A stretch of DNA of 64,000 nucleotides from Budvicia aquatica DSM 5075 = ATCC 35567 (GTDB lineage: Bacteria > Pseudomonadota > Gammaproteobacteria > Enterobacterales > Enterobacteriaceae): positions 92,533 to 156,532 of the forward strand of contig NZ_KE386592.1 of the NCBI RefSeq assembly GCF_000427805.1, given 5' to 3'. How positions within the stretch are numbered: the first letter of the stretch is position 1; each line of letters begins with the position of its first letter. The translations under genes and the position numbers were made by a program. Under the pieces are notes generated by a model. That model had not been told where the DNA came from and made no database searches. It saw nothing but the letters and a program-made list of their open reading frames with translations. Shown here piece by piece: positions 29,687-38,442 of this stretch.

Positions 29687-30226
29687 ATGCTGCTTCCCCC
29701 GGAACGGGCTACCAATCATAAAGTGACGCTGCACGAGATTCTTTTTAGCAGGGAATCCCGACAGCAGCGTCAGCACCTTTGGCGAGCCAATCATCAATCA
29801 ACGATTATTTCTTTGACGATGGTGGTTCCGGGGGAAGTTAAAGACAGCGTCTTGTCTCGCAAAGCGTTTAATCAGGCCTGGAGTGAGATCAATCAACTTT
29901 GTCATCAGCAAGGCTGGGCAATTGAAAGTAGCGAAGTGTTTAATTTACCGACCGGGCCGGAAGGGTTATTAGCTATCCGGCAACCGGCGCAGGTAGTTAA
30001 ACAAGCTTGTGTCGTTCTTGAGCAAAATAATGCATTGGGCCGACTGTGGGACATCGATGTTATCGGTGAACAGGGCATTATTTCCCGCAGAGATATTGGC
30101 ATGCCGTCACGTAAATGTTTTATCTGCGATCTGGATGCCCGAATTTGTGCCCGTCAGCGGACGCATTCTATTCAGGCGCTACATGATGCAATGGAGGCTT
30201 TGTTTAATCATGCTGACATCATTTGA
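29687..30226 (+). CDS. citX: Apo-citrate lyase phosphoribosyl-dephospho-CoA transferase CitX
   Basis: 179 residues with the family motif GRLWDIDV and CFICDLDARICARQRTHS near the C-terminus. CitX attaches the prosthetic group precursor, made by CitG, to Ser14 of CitD. It lies 7 bases after citF, and its end overlaps the citG start by 17 bases. Confidence 0.94.
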   Translation: MLLPPERATNHKVTLHEILFSRESRQQRQHLWRANHQSTIISLTMVVPGEVKDSVLSRKAFNQAWSEINQLCHQQGWAIESSEVFNLPTGPEGLLAIRQPAQVVKQACVVLEQNNALGRLWDIDVIGEQGIISRRDIGMPSRKCFICDLDARICARQRTHSIQALHDAMEALFNHADII

Positions 30227-31127
30227 TTCTGATAGCGCCACATTCAGGTTAGAAATACACCGGCTGCCATGGGTCACTCGTTATGCCCGACTGGCTAAGA
30301 ATGCCATGCTGAATGAAGTGAACCTGACTCCGAAGCCCGGTTTAGTGGATACGCACAATAGCGGAGCTCATAAAGATATGGACCTGACGGATTTTTATCG
30401 CAGCTCTGAAGCGATAAGCATCTGGATTCCTTATTTTATTGAATACGGTATGACCACACATTTACAACCTGCCAGCGATATTCTGTATGGAATTCGCCCG
30501 CTAGGTCTGGCCTGTGAAGCCTCTATGTATAAGGCCACATCAGGCGTAAATACCCATAAAGGCACGGTTTTCTCTTTAGGCCTTGTGGCGACGGCGATTG
30601 GGCGTTTGGTCTCTAGTCAAAAAGCAGTTACCCAGCAGGCCGTTTGCCGGGAAGTTGCCGCAATAAGCCGGGGTTTAGTCGCGCGCGAGCTGGAAGCTAA
30701 TAACCAAGGGCAGACCGCTGGCCAGCGATTATTCCGTGAGTTTGGTCTTTCTGGCGCAAGAGGGGAAGCCGAGTCGGGTTTTCAGTCTGTTTTGCAGGTG
30801 TCATTACCGGTTTATCAACGGTTGATTGCGCAGGGAATTTCCCAAGATCGGGCCTTACTTCAAGCGCTATTAAGTTTAATGGCGGTAAATGGCGATACCA
30901 ATGTTGCCTCGCGTGGCGGCATTGAGGGATTGATTTGGTTACAGGAAAGCGCCCAAAAGTTTTTAACCGCTGGCGGTGTGTTTCAGTCGGACTACATCAC
31001 AAAGCTACAGGCGCTTGATCGCCAGTGTATCGGGCTTAATTTAAGCCCGGGTGGCAGCGCTGACCTATTAATTGTTACTTGGTTTTTGGCTCAATTACCT
31101 GAAGGCCAACATAAGAATGTTAATTAA
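30210..31127 (+). CDS. citG: Triphosphoribosyl-dephospho-CoA synthase CitG
   Basis: 305 residues from the ATG at 30210 (MLTSFDSDS); the frame is open much further upstream, but only as an overlap of citX. Conserved blocks are LNEVNLTPKPGLVDTHNSGAHKDMD, TSGVNTHKGTVFSLG and GARGEAESGF. It makes the prosthetic group precursor from ATP and dephospho-CoA. A 17-base overlap with citX suggests coupling. Separate citX and citG, not the citXG fusion seen in some bacteria. Confidence 0.94.
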   Translation: MLTSFDSDSATFRLEIHRLPWVTRYARLAKNAMLNEVNLTPKPGLVDTHNSGAHKDMDLTDFYRSSEAISIWIPYFIEYGMTTHLQPASDILYGIRPLGLACEASMYKATSGVNTHKGTVFSLGLVATAIGRLVSSQKAVTQQAVCREVAAISRGLVARELEANNQGQTAGQRLFREFGLSGARGEAESGFQSVLQVSLPVYQRLIAQGISQDRALLQALLSLMAVNGDTNVASRGGIEGLIWLQESAQKFLTAGGVFQSDYITKLQALDRQCIGLNLSPGGSADLLIVTWFLAQLPEGQHKNVN

Positions 31128-31148
31128 CTATTGATATAGGTATTCATC

Positions 31149-32288
31149 ATGCAAAGTATTCCGTGTTTTTGGATGCGTGGCGGAACCAGTAAGGCAGGTA
31201 GCTTTATTGAGTCTGACCTTCCCGAGAGTATTGTTGAACAGAACAATATTTTATGCCGCGTATATGGTAGCGATGACCCGACAGGCCGTCAGATTAATGG
31301 GATGGGCGGGGGAACTTCAACAACCAGTAAGGCGATGATTGTTGGTAAACGTTCGAACGAAGTGAACGGTATTAATTACACTTTTTGTCAGGTTGATGTG
31401 TCAGCTAATCAGGTTGATCGCAAAGGTAACTGCGGCAATATCTCTTCAGCCGTCGGACCGTTCGCCATAGAAGCCGGCCTGGTTGATGAAATTACAGAGC
31501 CGGTTACTCAAGTTAGAATCTTTAATACCAATACCAATAAAACCATTGTGTCTCACGTTCCGGTAAAAAACGGAAAGGTTGTTTATAACGGCGATTTTTC
31601 AATTTCAGGCGTTCCGGGAACCGGTGCCAGAATACGGTTAGACTTCCTGTCTCCGGGGGGAGCCGTTACCGGAAAGTTATTACCGACCGGCAATGTAAAA
31701 GATTTAATTGCGGTACCGGGATACGGAACCGTTGAAGTATCTATCGTCGATGCCGCTAACCCGCTGGTATTTGTCAGGGCGGCAGACCTCGGAATCACCG
31801 GGCAAGAAATGCCAAAGGATATCGATGGTAATGCAGAACTACTCAACCATATGTTAGCCATCAGAGAGGCGGCAGCCGTGCTTATCGGTCTGGCTAAAAA
31901 TAGGGAAGATGCAAAAATAAATAGCCAGGCGGTACCTAAGTTTTGTTTTATTTCGCCTGCTGATGATTATATTAGCCTTCCCGGAGAGAAGGTGGCTAAG
32001 CAGGATATTGATTTACAGGCAAGAATGTTATCTATGGGTAAGTTACATCCGGTGTTAGCTATCACTGGCGGCATTTGCATTGGGGTTGCGGCCAAGATTC
32101 CGGGAACCTTAGTTAATGAAGTTGTTGGGCATGCCGCCGAGAAAGACGAGTTAAATATTGGTCACTGTAGTGGGGTTCTGTCGGTTGGCGCTAAAGTGAA
32201 TATCCATGACGGTGATATTCAGGTCGAGAACGGGACGGTTTATCGTACGGCCAGAGTGCTGATGAAAGGGAATGTTGAGCTTAATTAA
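31149..32288 (+). CDS. PrpF-family isomerase at the end of the citrate lyase operon
   Basis: 379 residues, PrpF superfamily (diaminopimelate-epimerase-like double fold). The start is the family's CFWMRGGTSKAG. A Lys-Cys pair sits at K61 (GTSTTSKAMIVG) and C95 (KGNCGNISSAVG). The 34-residue spacing equals that which I recall for the catalytic K/C pairs of PrpF and LigU. Members move double bonds or change cis-trans geometry in unsaturated tri- and dicarboxylates such as 2-methylaconitate, oxalomesaconate and methylitaconate. It starts 21 bases after citG, before the operon terminator, so it should be made with citrate lyase. No acnD or prp gene is nearby. Inference: it links aconitate isomers or a related acid to citrate metabolism. 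Confidence 0.85.
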   Translation: MQSIPCFWMRGGTSKAGSFIESDLPESIVEQNNILCRVYGSDDPTGRQINGMGGGTSTTSKAMIVGKRSNEVNGINYTFCQVDVSANQVDRKGNCGNISSAVGPFAIEAGLVDEITEPVTQVRIFNTNTNKTIVSHVPVKNGKVVYNGDFSISGVPGTGARIRLDFLSPGGAVTGKLLPTGNVKDLIAVPGYGTVEVSIVDAANPLVFVRAADLGITGQEMPKDIDGNAELLNHMLAIREAAAVLIGLAKNREDAKINSQAVPKFCFISPADDYISLPGEKVAKQDIDLQARMLSMGKLHPVLAITGGICIGVAAKIPGTLVNEVVGHAAEKDELNIGHCSGVLSVGAKVNIHDGDIQVENGTVYRTARVLMKGNVELN

Positions 32289-32401
32289 GAAATAGGTTTC
32301 TTATTTTTCATCACCGTTATAAATTTTAATGTTAAAAATAATGCTAGTTTTTATCAGAGATGACGTTGCTTTATATTTAAAGTAATGGCTGAGCTTTTTT
32401 T

Positions 32402-32437
32402 GGTGCTTATTAAAACCTTGGTAAGCACCCTTTTTTT
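32402..32437 (+). terminator. Terminator of the cit operon
   Basis: GGTGCTTA and TAAGCACC pair around a 12-base loop, followed by C and seven T. It closes the citC-to-isomerase transcript and separates it from the antiporter gene. Confidence 0.88.
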
Positions 32438-32715
32438 ATCAATTAATTGGCTATTGGCTAATAAGGTTTAAAAGAATAATAAAAAACATTAAATTTATAA
32501 TTTCTATTCATCCTACATCACATAATTATATATTTATTGGGTGCATTATCTGAAATCACTAGAGATAGATAACTGAGTCTATTTAACTGGATGCCACAAA
32601 CATAAAATATAAATATATCTGGTGCTGGAATAATTTTTATACCGAATTTTAATGCTTATATCTGAATGATAAGCATTGACGCCATTCTGTTTTTGTCTTA
32701 AGGAGAATGTAAGTA
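32438..32715. promoter_or_regulatory. Upstream region of the antiporter gene
   Basis: AT-rich non-coding stretch after the cit terminator. A hairpin AATGCTTAT/ATAAGCATT lies at 32651-32677, about 40 bases before the ATG. ATCAATTAATTGG at 32438-32450 matches the citA/citC repeat in its first nine bases, which may be a third regulator site or chance. The ribosome site is AAGGAGAAT. Confidence 0.45.
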
Positions 32716-34149
32716 ATGAGTAAAGATAAGATGTTGAAATTGTTACTATTATTAGCAATTCCGATAATAGTAGCATTAATTCCAACACCGGCAGGATTAC
32801 CGCAGATAGCTTGGCTATTATTCGGTTTATATTTGTCGGCTATTGTTGGTTTAGTGTTAAAACCTTATTCCGAGCCGGTTATATTATTAGGCACAATAGC
32901 AGCGTCTGCCGTTGTGATTGGTAATTTTGGTGGTGATGCAATAAAGGTTTCTGAAGTACTTAAAGGTTATTCTTCTGGTACAACATGGTTAGTATTTGCC
33001 GCGTTTACCTTAAGTGCTGCCTTTGTTATTACCGGATTAGGAAAACGTATTTCTTACATTCTGATTGGCAAATTGGGTAATACTACGCTCGGTTTAGGTT
33101 ATGTAACGGCCATTCTGGATTTATTAATTGCGCCGGCAACGCCGTCAAATACCGCACGTGCTGGTGGTATTGTTTTCCCCATCATTAACAGTGTTTCAGT
33201 GGCTTTAGGTTCAGATCCAAACGAAAGTCCGCGTAAAGCAGGCCATTATTTAATGGTTAACATATATATGGTAACTAAAACTACCAGCTATATGTTCCTG
33301 ACGGCAATGGCGCCGAATGCGTTAGCGCTTGAGATGATGTCGAAGATCTTAAATATTCAGATCAGTTGGGCCGGCTGGGCATTGGCTGCCGCAGTACCAG
33401 GACTGATTATGTTGGCACTGACTCCGTACATTATCTATAAAATGTATCCGCCGGAGTTAAAGAAGGTTGATAATAAAAAGATTGCCGTTGAAGGTCTGAA
33501 AGCGCTTGGACCGATGACATTGCGCGAGAAGCTACTTGGTGTGATTTTCTGTTTGGCCCTGTTAGGCTGGGTTGGCGCTGATTTCCTTAATATTGATGCA
33601 TCAACCGTTGCTATTTGCGTTATGGCTGTAACATTGGTGCTTGGCGTTGTGACTTGGGACGACGTCCTGAAGAACAAAGGCGGCTGGAATACTCTGATTT
33701 GGTACGGCGGTATTATCGGTATGTCCGGTGTACTGACCAAAGCAGGGTTCTTCAAGTGGTTAGCGATCGTTCTCGGTGACAACTTATCCTTCGGTGACCA
33801 CGCAATGGTTGCGCTGTTTGTGATTATGTTTATCAGCGTGGCAATTCGTTATCTGTTTGCTTCCGGCGGTGCATACGTTGCTGCAATGGTGCCGGTGTTT
33901 GCTACCGTTGGCCTAGTCGCTGGTGCACCTCCTATGCTGTTGGCATTAGGCTTACTGTTCTCGAACTCCTACGGCGGTGCATTAACCCATTATGGTGGTG
34001 CTGCAGCTCCAATCGTGTTCGGTGCCGGTTATAACGATATCCGCTCTTGGTGGATTATCGGAGGGGTTATGGCCTTCCTAAGCCTGTTCGTTCATATGAC
34101 TATCGGCCTCGGCTGGTGGGAGATGTTAATCAGCATGGGTATTATCTAA
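32716..34149 (+). CDS. citT: CitT-type citrate/dicarboxylate antiporter (DASS family)
   Basis: 477 residues with about 12 hydrophobic segments and both DASS hallmark hairpins: APATPSNTARAGG (substrate motif SNT) and SNSYGGALTHYGGAAAPIV. E. coli CitT exchanges external citrate for internal succinate. Placed after the citrate lyase operon with its own leader, this is the obvious uptake route. A tartrate or succinate specificity (TtdT-like) cannot be excluded from sequence alone, hence moderate certainty for the symbol. Confidence 0.83.
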   Translation: MSKDKMLKLLLLLAIPIIVALIPTPAGLPQIAWLLFGLYLSAIVGLVLKPYSEPVILLGTIAASAVVIGNFGGDAIKVSEVLKGYSSGTTWLVFAAFTLSAAFVITGLGKRISYILIGKLGNTTLGLGYVTAILDLLIAPATPSNTARAGGIVFPIINSVSVALGSDPNESPRKAGHYLMVNIYMVTKTTSYMFLTAMAPNALALEMMSKILNIQISWAGWALAAAVPGLIMLALTPYIIYKMYPPELKKVDNKKIAVEGLKALGPMTLREKLLGVIFCLALLGWVGADFLNIDASTVAICVMAVTLVLGVVTWDDVLKNKGGWNTLIWYGGIIGMSGVLTKAGFFKWLAIVLGDNLSFGDHAMVALFVIMFISVAIRYLFASGGAYVAAMVPVFATVGLVAGAPPMLLALGLLFSNSYGGALTHYGGAAAPIVFGAGYNDIRSWWIIGGVMAFLSLFVHMTIGLGWWEMLISMGII

Positions 34150-34184
34150 GCATTTAGGATAATTCTCTCTGTGATACAGCGATG

Positions 34185-34222
34185 CGCCCGAGAGCATATT
34201 TAAGTTCTCGGGCGTATTTTTT
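34185..34222 (+). terminator. Terminator behind the antiporter gene
   Basis: CGCCCGAGA and TCTCGGGCG form a 9-bp stem with a 12-base loop, followed by TATTTTTTAT. It marks the right end of the citrate island. Confidence 0.88.
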
Positions 34223-34419
34223 ATATCAAGAGTGGTTGAACGTTTTGTGTTAGCCTTGGTGATTATTGATAGTTTGACTGGTTTTCTTCCTATTTATAGG
34301 TGAATTGCCCCTAGAATTCAGGGTAAGCGCTTATCTCTTGAGCTAAATCGTTAATAAATGGTTTTAGCTGCAAAAACAGGTCGATCTTTGAGGCCGACTT
34401 CCCTATAATCTTGCGACCC

Positions 34420-34580
34420 CACGTTACAACAAAGTTTTTTTCCCAAAAACTTTATGGTGCCGGCATTGACTGCTCGAAGGGGTAGGTTTGCTGGACTCGA
34501 TGGTCGTGTGAGCCTCAATAATGTTTCTTAACGTTTTGGTGTTCGCCAACGTGTAACTTTAGATTGGGTAAGTTATTTAA
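34420..34580 (+). promoter_or_regulatory. rplM leader, probable L13 autoregulatory RNA
   Basis: The leader ends in AACGTTTTGGTGTTCGCCAACGTG, then TAACTTTAGATTGGGTAAG before the ATG. A similar stem with a GTTCG loop and the same following TAACTT...TTGGGTAAG occurs in front of E. coli rplM as I recall it, where L13 represses its own translation. The upstream interval 34223-34420 holds no gene. Confidence 0.65.
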
Positions 34581-35009
<429 letters not shown>

Positions 35010-35021
35010 TCGGGATTATAG

Positions 35022-35417
<396 letters not shown>

Positions 35418-35450
35418 TTTATTGCCTTTTTGGCAACACGTTAATGTCAA

Positions 35451-35477
35451 AAACCCGGTTTATACCGGGTTTTTTTA
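35451..35477 (+). terminator. Terminator of rplM-rpsI
   Basis: AAACCCGGT and ACCGGGTTT with a TTAT loop, then a T-run. The 260 bases that follow, before sspA, contain no gene and presumably the sspA promoter. Confidence 0.9.
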
Positions 35478-35739
35478 TGTCACAAAGAATTAGCTAGAGT
35501 GCTTATAATTTATACAATGATAGTTGTTGAATCATAATAGTTGAATAAATCGTCAACACCCCCTGAACAAGATGGCTAAAATCTGCTAGACTAGCGGGCG
35601 CTTCTTATGTTTTATCGATTCAAATATTAAATCAGACTGTTCTGGTAATTCATTGTGGCAAGTAAAAAAATTAAGGTAGGTCGCTACTGTTGACGATCTC
35701 CCATCATTGGTCATTATTTAGATAAACTTGGAGGTTTTC

Positions 35740-36381
35740 ATGGCTGTCGCTGCCAATAAACGTTCGGTCATGACGCTATTTTCCGGCCCAACTGACATTT
35801 TTAGTCATCAGGTTCGTATTGTTTTGGCTGAGAAAGGTGTGAGCGTCGAGATTGAACAGGTCGACATGGATAACCTGCCTCAGGATTTAGTTGATCTGAA
35901 TCCTTATGGTTCCGTACCGACACTGGTTGACCGTGAACTGACGCTATACAAATCCCACATTATTATGGAGTATTTAGATGAGCGTTTTCCTCATCCTCCA
36001 TTAATGCCGGTTTATCCAGTTGCTCGCGGAACTAGCCGTCTGATGATGCACCGTATCGAACAAGATTGGTATTCACTGTTGAATACCATCCTGACGGGTA
36101 ACTCACAGGATGCAGAAGCTGCACGTAAACAACTACGTGAAGAGCTGTTAGCCGTTGCTCCGGTATTCAATGAAGCGCCTTACTTTATGAGTGAAGAGTT
36201 CAGCCTGGTTGATTGCTACTTAGCTCCACTGTTATGGCGCTTGCCGCAAATGGGCATTGAGCTTTCAGGTGCCGGTTCTAAAGAGCTTAAGCTTTATATG
36301 AATCGCGTGTTTGAGCGTGAAGCATTCCTGGCATCACTGACTGAAACTGAGCGTGAAATGCGCCTGCACATGAGAGGCTAA
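35740..36381 (+). CDS. sspA: Stringent starvation protein A
   Basis: 213 residues from the ATG at 35740, which has GGAGG seven bases upstream; an earlier in-frame start at 35728 overlaps that site and is rejected. Glutathione-S-transferase fold: N-terminal thioredoxin-like half with SGPTDIFSHQVRIVLAEKG, YGSVPTLVDREL and KSHIIMEYLDERFPHPPLMP, then a helical C-terminal half. SspA binds RNA polymerase, acts in acid and starvation survival and in phage late transcription, and lacks GST activity. sspB follows after five bases. Confidence 0.97.
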   Translation: MAVAANKRSVMTLFSGPTDIFSHQVRIVLAEKGVSVEIEQVDMDNLPQDLVDLNPYGSVPTLVDRELTLYKSHIIMEYLDERFPHPPLMPVYPVARGTSRLMMHRIEQDWYSLLNTILTGNSQDAEAARKQLREELLAVAPVFNEAPYFMSEEFSLVDCYLAPLLWRLPQMGIELSGAGSKELKLYMNRVFEREAFLASLTETEREMRLHMRG

Positions 36382-36386
36382 GGCTG

Positions 36387-36896
36387 ATGGAGCCTACGCA
36401 AATGACACCGCGTCGCCCCTATCTGTTACGTGCTTTCTATGACTGGTTACTTGATAACCAGTTAACGCCTCATCTTGTTGTTGATGTTTCGGTTCCGGGT
36501 ATTTCGGTCCCGATGGAATTTGCTCGTGATGGTCAGATTATTTTAAACATCGCCCCTCACGCCGTGGGTAATCTTGAACTGGGTAATGATGAAGTTCGCT
36601 TTAGTGCTCGCTTCGCAGGTATTCCTCGTCAGGTTCAAGTCCCTATGGCGGCGGTTATGGCCATTTACGCCCGAGAAAACGGTTCTGGCACCATGTTTGA
36701 GCCTGAGTCAGATTATCTGGACAGGGATGAAGATTTTGTTGAATCACCGGATGACGAGGCGGCAGATAAGCATGAGTCATCTATTCATTTAGTTTCGTCA
36801 GAAGAAGTTGAAGCTGCGGAACCTTCTGATGATAATGGTGATGACGAACCTCCTCAACCGCCGCGTGGTCGCCCGGCGTTACGGGTAGTAAAGTAA
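36387..36896 (+). CDS. sspB: ClpXP adaptor SspB
   Basis: 169 residues. The folded N-terminal domain (RRPYLLRAFYDWLLDNQLTPHLVVD, NIAPHAVGNLELGNDEVRFSARF) binds ssrA tags. A long acidic linker follows (about 110-155), then the ClpX-binding tail RGRPALRVVK. It delivers ssrA-tagged proteins and RseA fragments to ClpXP. Operon with sspA as in E. coli. Confidence 0.97.
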   Translation: MEPTQMTPRRPYLLRAFYDWLLDNQLTPHLVVDVSVPGISVPMEFARDGQIILNIAPHAVGNLELGNDEVRFSARFAGIPRQVQVPMAAVMAIYARENGSGTMFEPESDYLDRDEDFVESPDDEAADKHESSIHLVSSEEVEAAEPSDDNGDDEPPQPPRGRPALRVVK

Positions 36897-36920
36897 TAAA
36901 CTGAGTGACATTAGCGTATA

Positions 36921-36949
36921 AAAAAGGCGGATATCTTATCCGCCTTTTT
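36921..36949. terminator. Bidirectional terminator between sspB and dsbI
   Basis: AAAAAGGCGGATA and TATCCGCCTTTTT pair perfectly around TCT. It serves both convergent units. Confidence 0.92.
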
Positions 36950-36988
36950 GTTGTTCACTATCCAGGACTAGCACCTGATACTAGCCAA

Positions 36989-37672
36989 TTAGTGGCGGCC
37001 TCTGGAGAGTTTTATTCCCCAGGCAATGGTCATAACGATTAAAATAGCAAGGCATACCGCAAACGCTAAGAAGCAGGCCTGAGCCATATTCATAAACTTC
37101 CATGCCGGAATTAAATACCATCCCTCTGACTGTACATATAAATCGACAAACCACTGTTGAAAGCTACTCAGCGTTACGCTGTCCGGAACGATAGGGGCAT
37201 CGTAACCACAATCTCCCGTTGGCTTAAACCATTCAGGTGACCACTCAGCCAGCGGCAGATTAAACGGAAAGGTTGGATCGGTAGAGCATCCCTGCACGCC
37301 AAACAGCGAATCGGGGTCTGGATTGTGTACGGCATGATGTATCCCGTTAAGTTTAATCGAGTAGCCTATTCCGATTATTGAGCCGTAAAATGCAGAGATA
37401 CAGCCGATCAATTTCAATATGATATTTTTGGGATTAATTGCCGCAATCAGCCCGCCAATGACCATCACAAACATAGCGTAGCGAATATAAACACACTGTT
37501 CGCAGGGAGCCATATAAAGATAGATTTGGAAGAATGAGTGCGCGAGGATGATGAGTCCTCCCATAACAAATGCCATCAACAGCCATAGAAAACGCTGCTC
37601 TTGCCATCTGACCAGTGTATCAACCGGAGTGGTGCGTAAGTCTTTCCAGAGTCTGTTAAATAAGCCCATCAT
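36989..37672 (-). CDS. dsbI: DsbB-like quinone-linked thiol oxidase DsbI
   Basis: 227 residues, four to five membrane helices. Two periplasmic cysteine pairs are visible: C57-E-Q-C60 in the first loop and C129 (QGCST) with C155 (GDCGYDAP) in the second. DsbI reoxidises DsbL and passes electrons to quinone. Third gene of assT-dsbL-dsbI, starting 10 bases after the dsbL stop. The same gene order is known from uropathogenic E. coli CFT073. An adjacent ATG at 37669 is an alternative start. Confidence 0.94.
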   Translation of the reverse strand: MMGLFNRLWKDLRTTPVDTLVRWQEQRFLWLLMAFVMGGLIILAHSFFQIYLYMAPCEQCVYIRYAMFVMVIGGLIAAINPKNIILKLIGCISAFYGSIIGIGYSIKLNGIHHAVHNPDPDSLFGVQGCSTDPTFPFNLPLAEWSPEWFKPTGDCGYDAPIVPDSVTLSSFQQWFVDLYVQSEGWYLIPAWKFMNMAQACFLAFAVCLAILIVMTIAWGIKLSRGRH

Positions 37673-37681
37673 GTGCCACCT

Positions 37682-38344
37682 TTATTTGCCAGCCAGCTCT
37701 TTAACTAAGTCAGCCAATGAATCGATAGACTTGATGTTTTTGGTATAAATAAGATATTTGCCGTTAACTACGTAGGCCGGAACGCCTTGAATTTTTGCTA
37801 CGTCGTAGCTGGCTTTCCATTGCTCATATATGGCTTGAACTTTGGGATCTTTCACCGCTTCATCAAACTGTGCTTTAGTCATGCCAACGGCGTCGAGACC
37901 CGTTTTAAGGAAATCGTCAGCCCCGCCATCCCAACGCTCTTTTTTGTCGTGATAAGCATTGTAATAAGCAAATTTCGCCTTTTTAAACAGTGATTTTTCG
38001 TCAATAAGAGGAACGCCAGCGGCTTGATCTTTAAGTATCAGAATGGCGAACAGTTCACTGGCTAACTTACCGTATTTGCCTTTAGTTTCTAAATGATAAG
38101 GCTCGAATGTAACGATGCCTTTGACTTTTTCAACTACCGGACCGGTTACGGATTTATCGTACTTATAGCAAAACGGGCAGTCATAGCTGAAAACTTTAAT
38201 CAGGGTTTTTTCTGCGTTAGGAATGGGCTTTTCCAGAACCATATAGTCAGTGCCTTCAGTAAAAGCAGAAGCCATTAGTGAGGTTGCCAGCAGCGTTGAG
38301 CCCATCATCAGGTTAAGTAAGTTTTTAAACCATTTAGCGTTCAT
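37682..38344 (-). CDS. dsbL: DsbA-like thiol oxidase DsbL dedicated to AssT
   Basis: 220 residues: Sec signal (cut near MASA-FTEG, residue 27), thioredoxin fold with the active site C56-P-F-C59 in FSYDCPFCYKYD, and the cis-proline region VQGVPAYVVNGKY (here IQGVPAYVVNGKY). DsbL differs from general DsbA by a CPFC rather than CPHC dipeptide and is a strong oxidant that makes the single disulfide of AssT. Located 98 bases downstream of assT. Confidence 0.95.
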   Translation of the reverse strand: MNAKWFKNLLNLMMGSTLLATSLMASAFTEGTDYMVLEKPIPNAEKTLIKVFSYDCPFCYKYDKSVTGPVVEKVKGIVTFEPYHLETKGKYGKLASELFAILILKDQAAGVPLIDEKSLFKKAKFAYYNAYHDKKERWDGGADDFLKTGLDAVGMTKAQFDEAVKDPKVQAIYEQWKASYDVAKIQGVPAYVVNGKYLIYTKNIKSIDSLADLVKELAGK

Positions 38345-38442
38345 ATCAGTTCCTTCAAGATGTTAATATTTTTTTATTATGCGGTTCAGGCTGAGGGGCT
38401 ACCTGAACCGCGTTGACATATTTAATGTCAGTAATATGGCGA

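Noticed and set aside
30009..30209. N-terminal extension of CitG
   Set aside because: This part is an out-of-frame reading of citX; homology to CitG begins after the ATG at 30210.
36574..36792. 72-residue frame inside sspB
   Set aside because: Alternative frame of a well-conserved gene, with no ribosome site or recognisable features.
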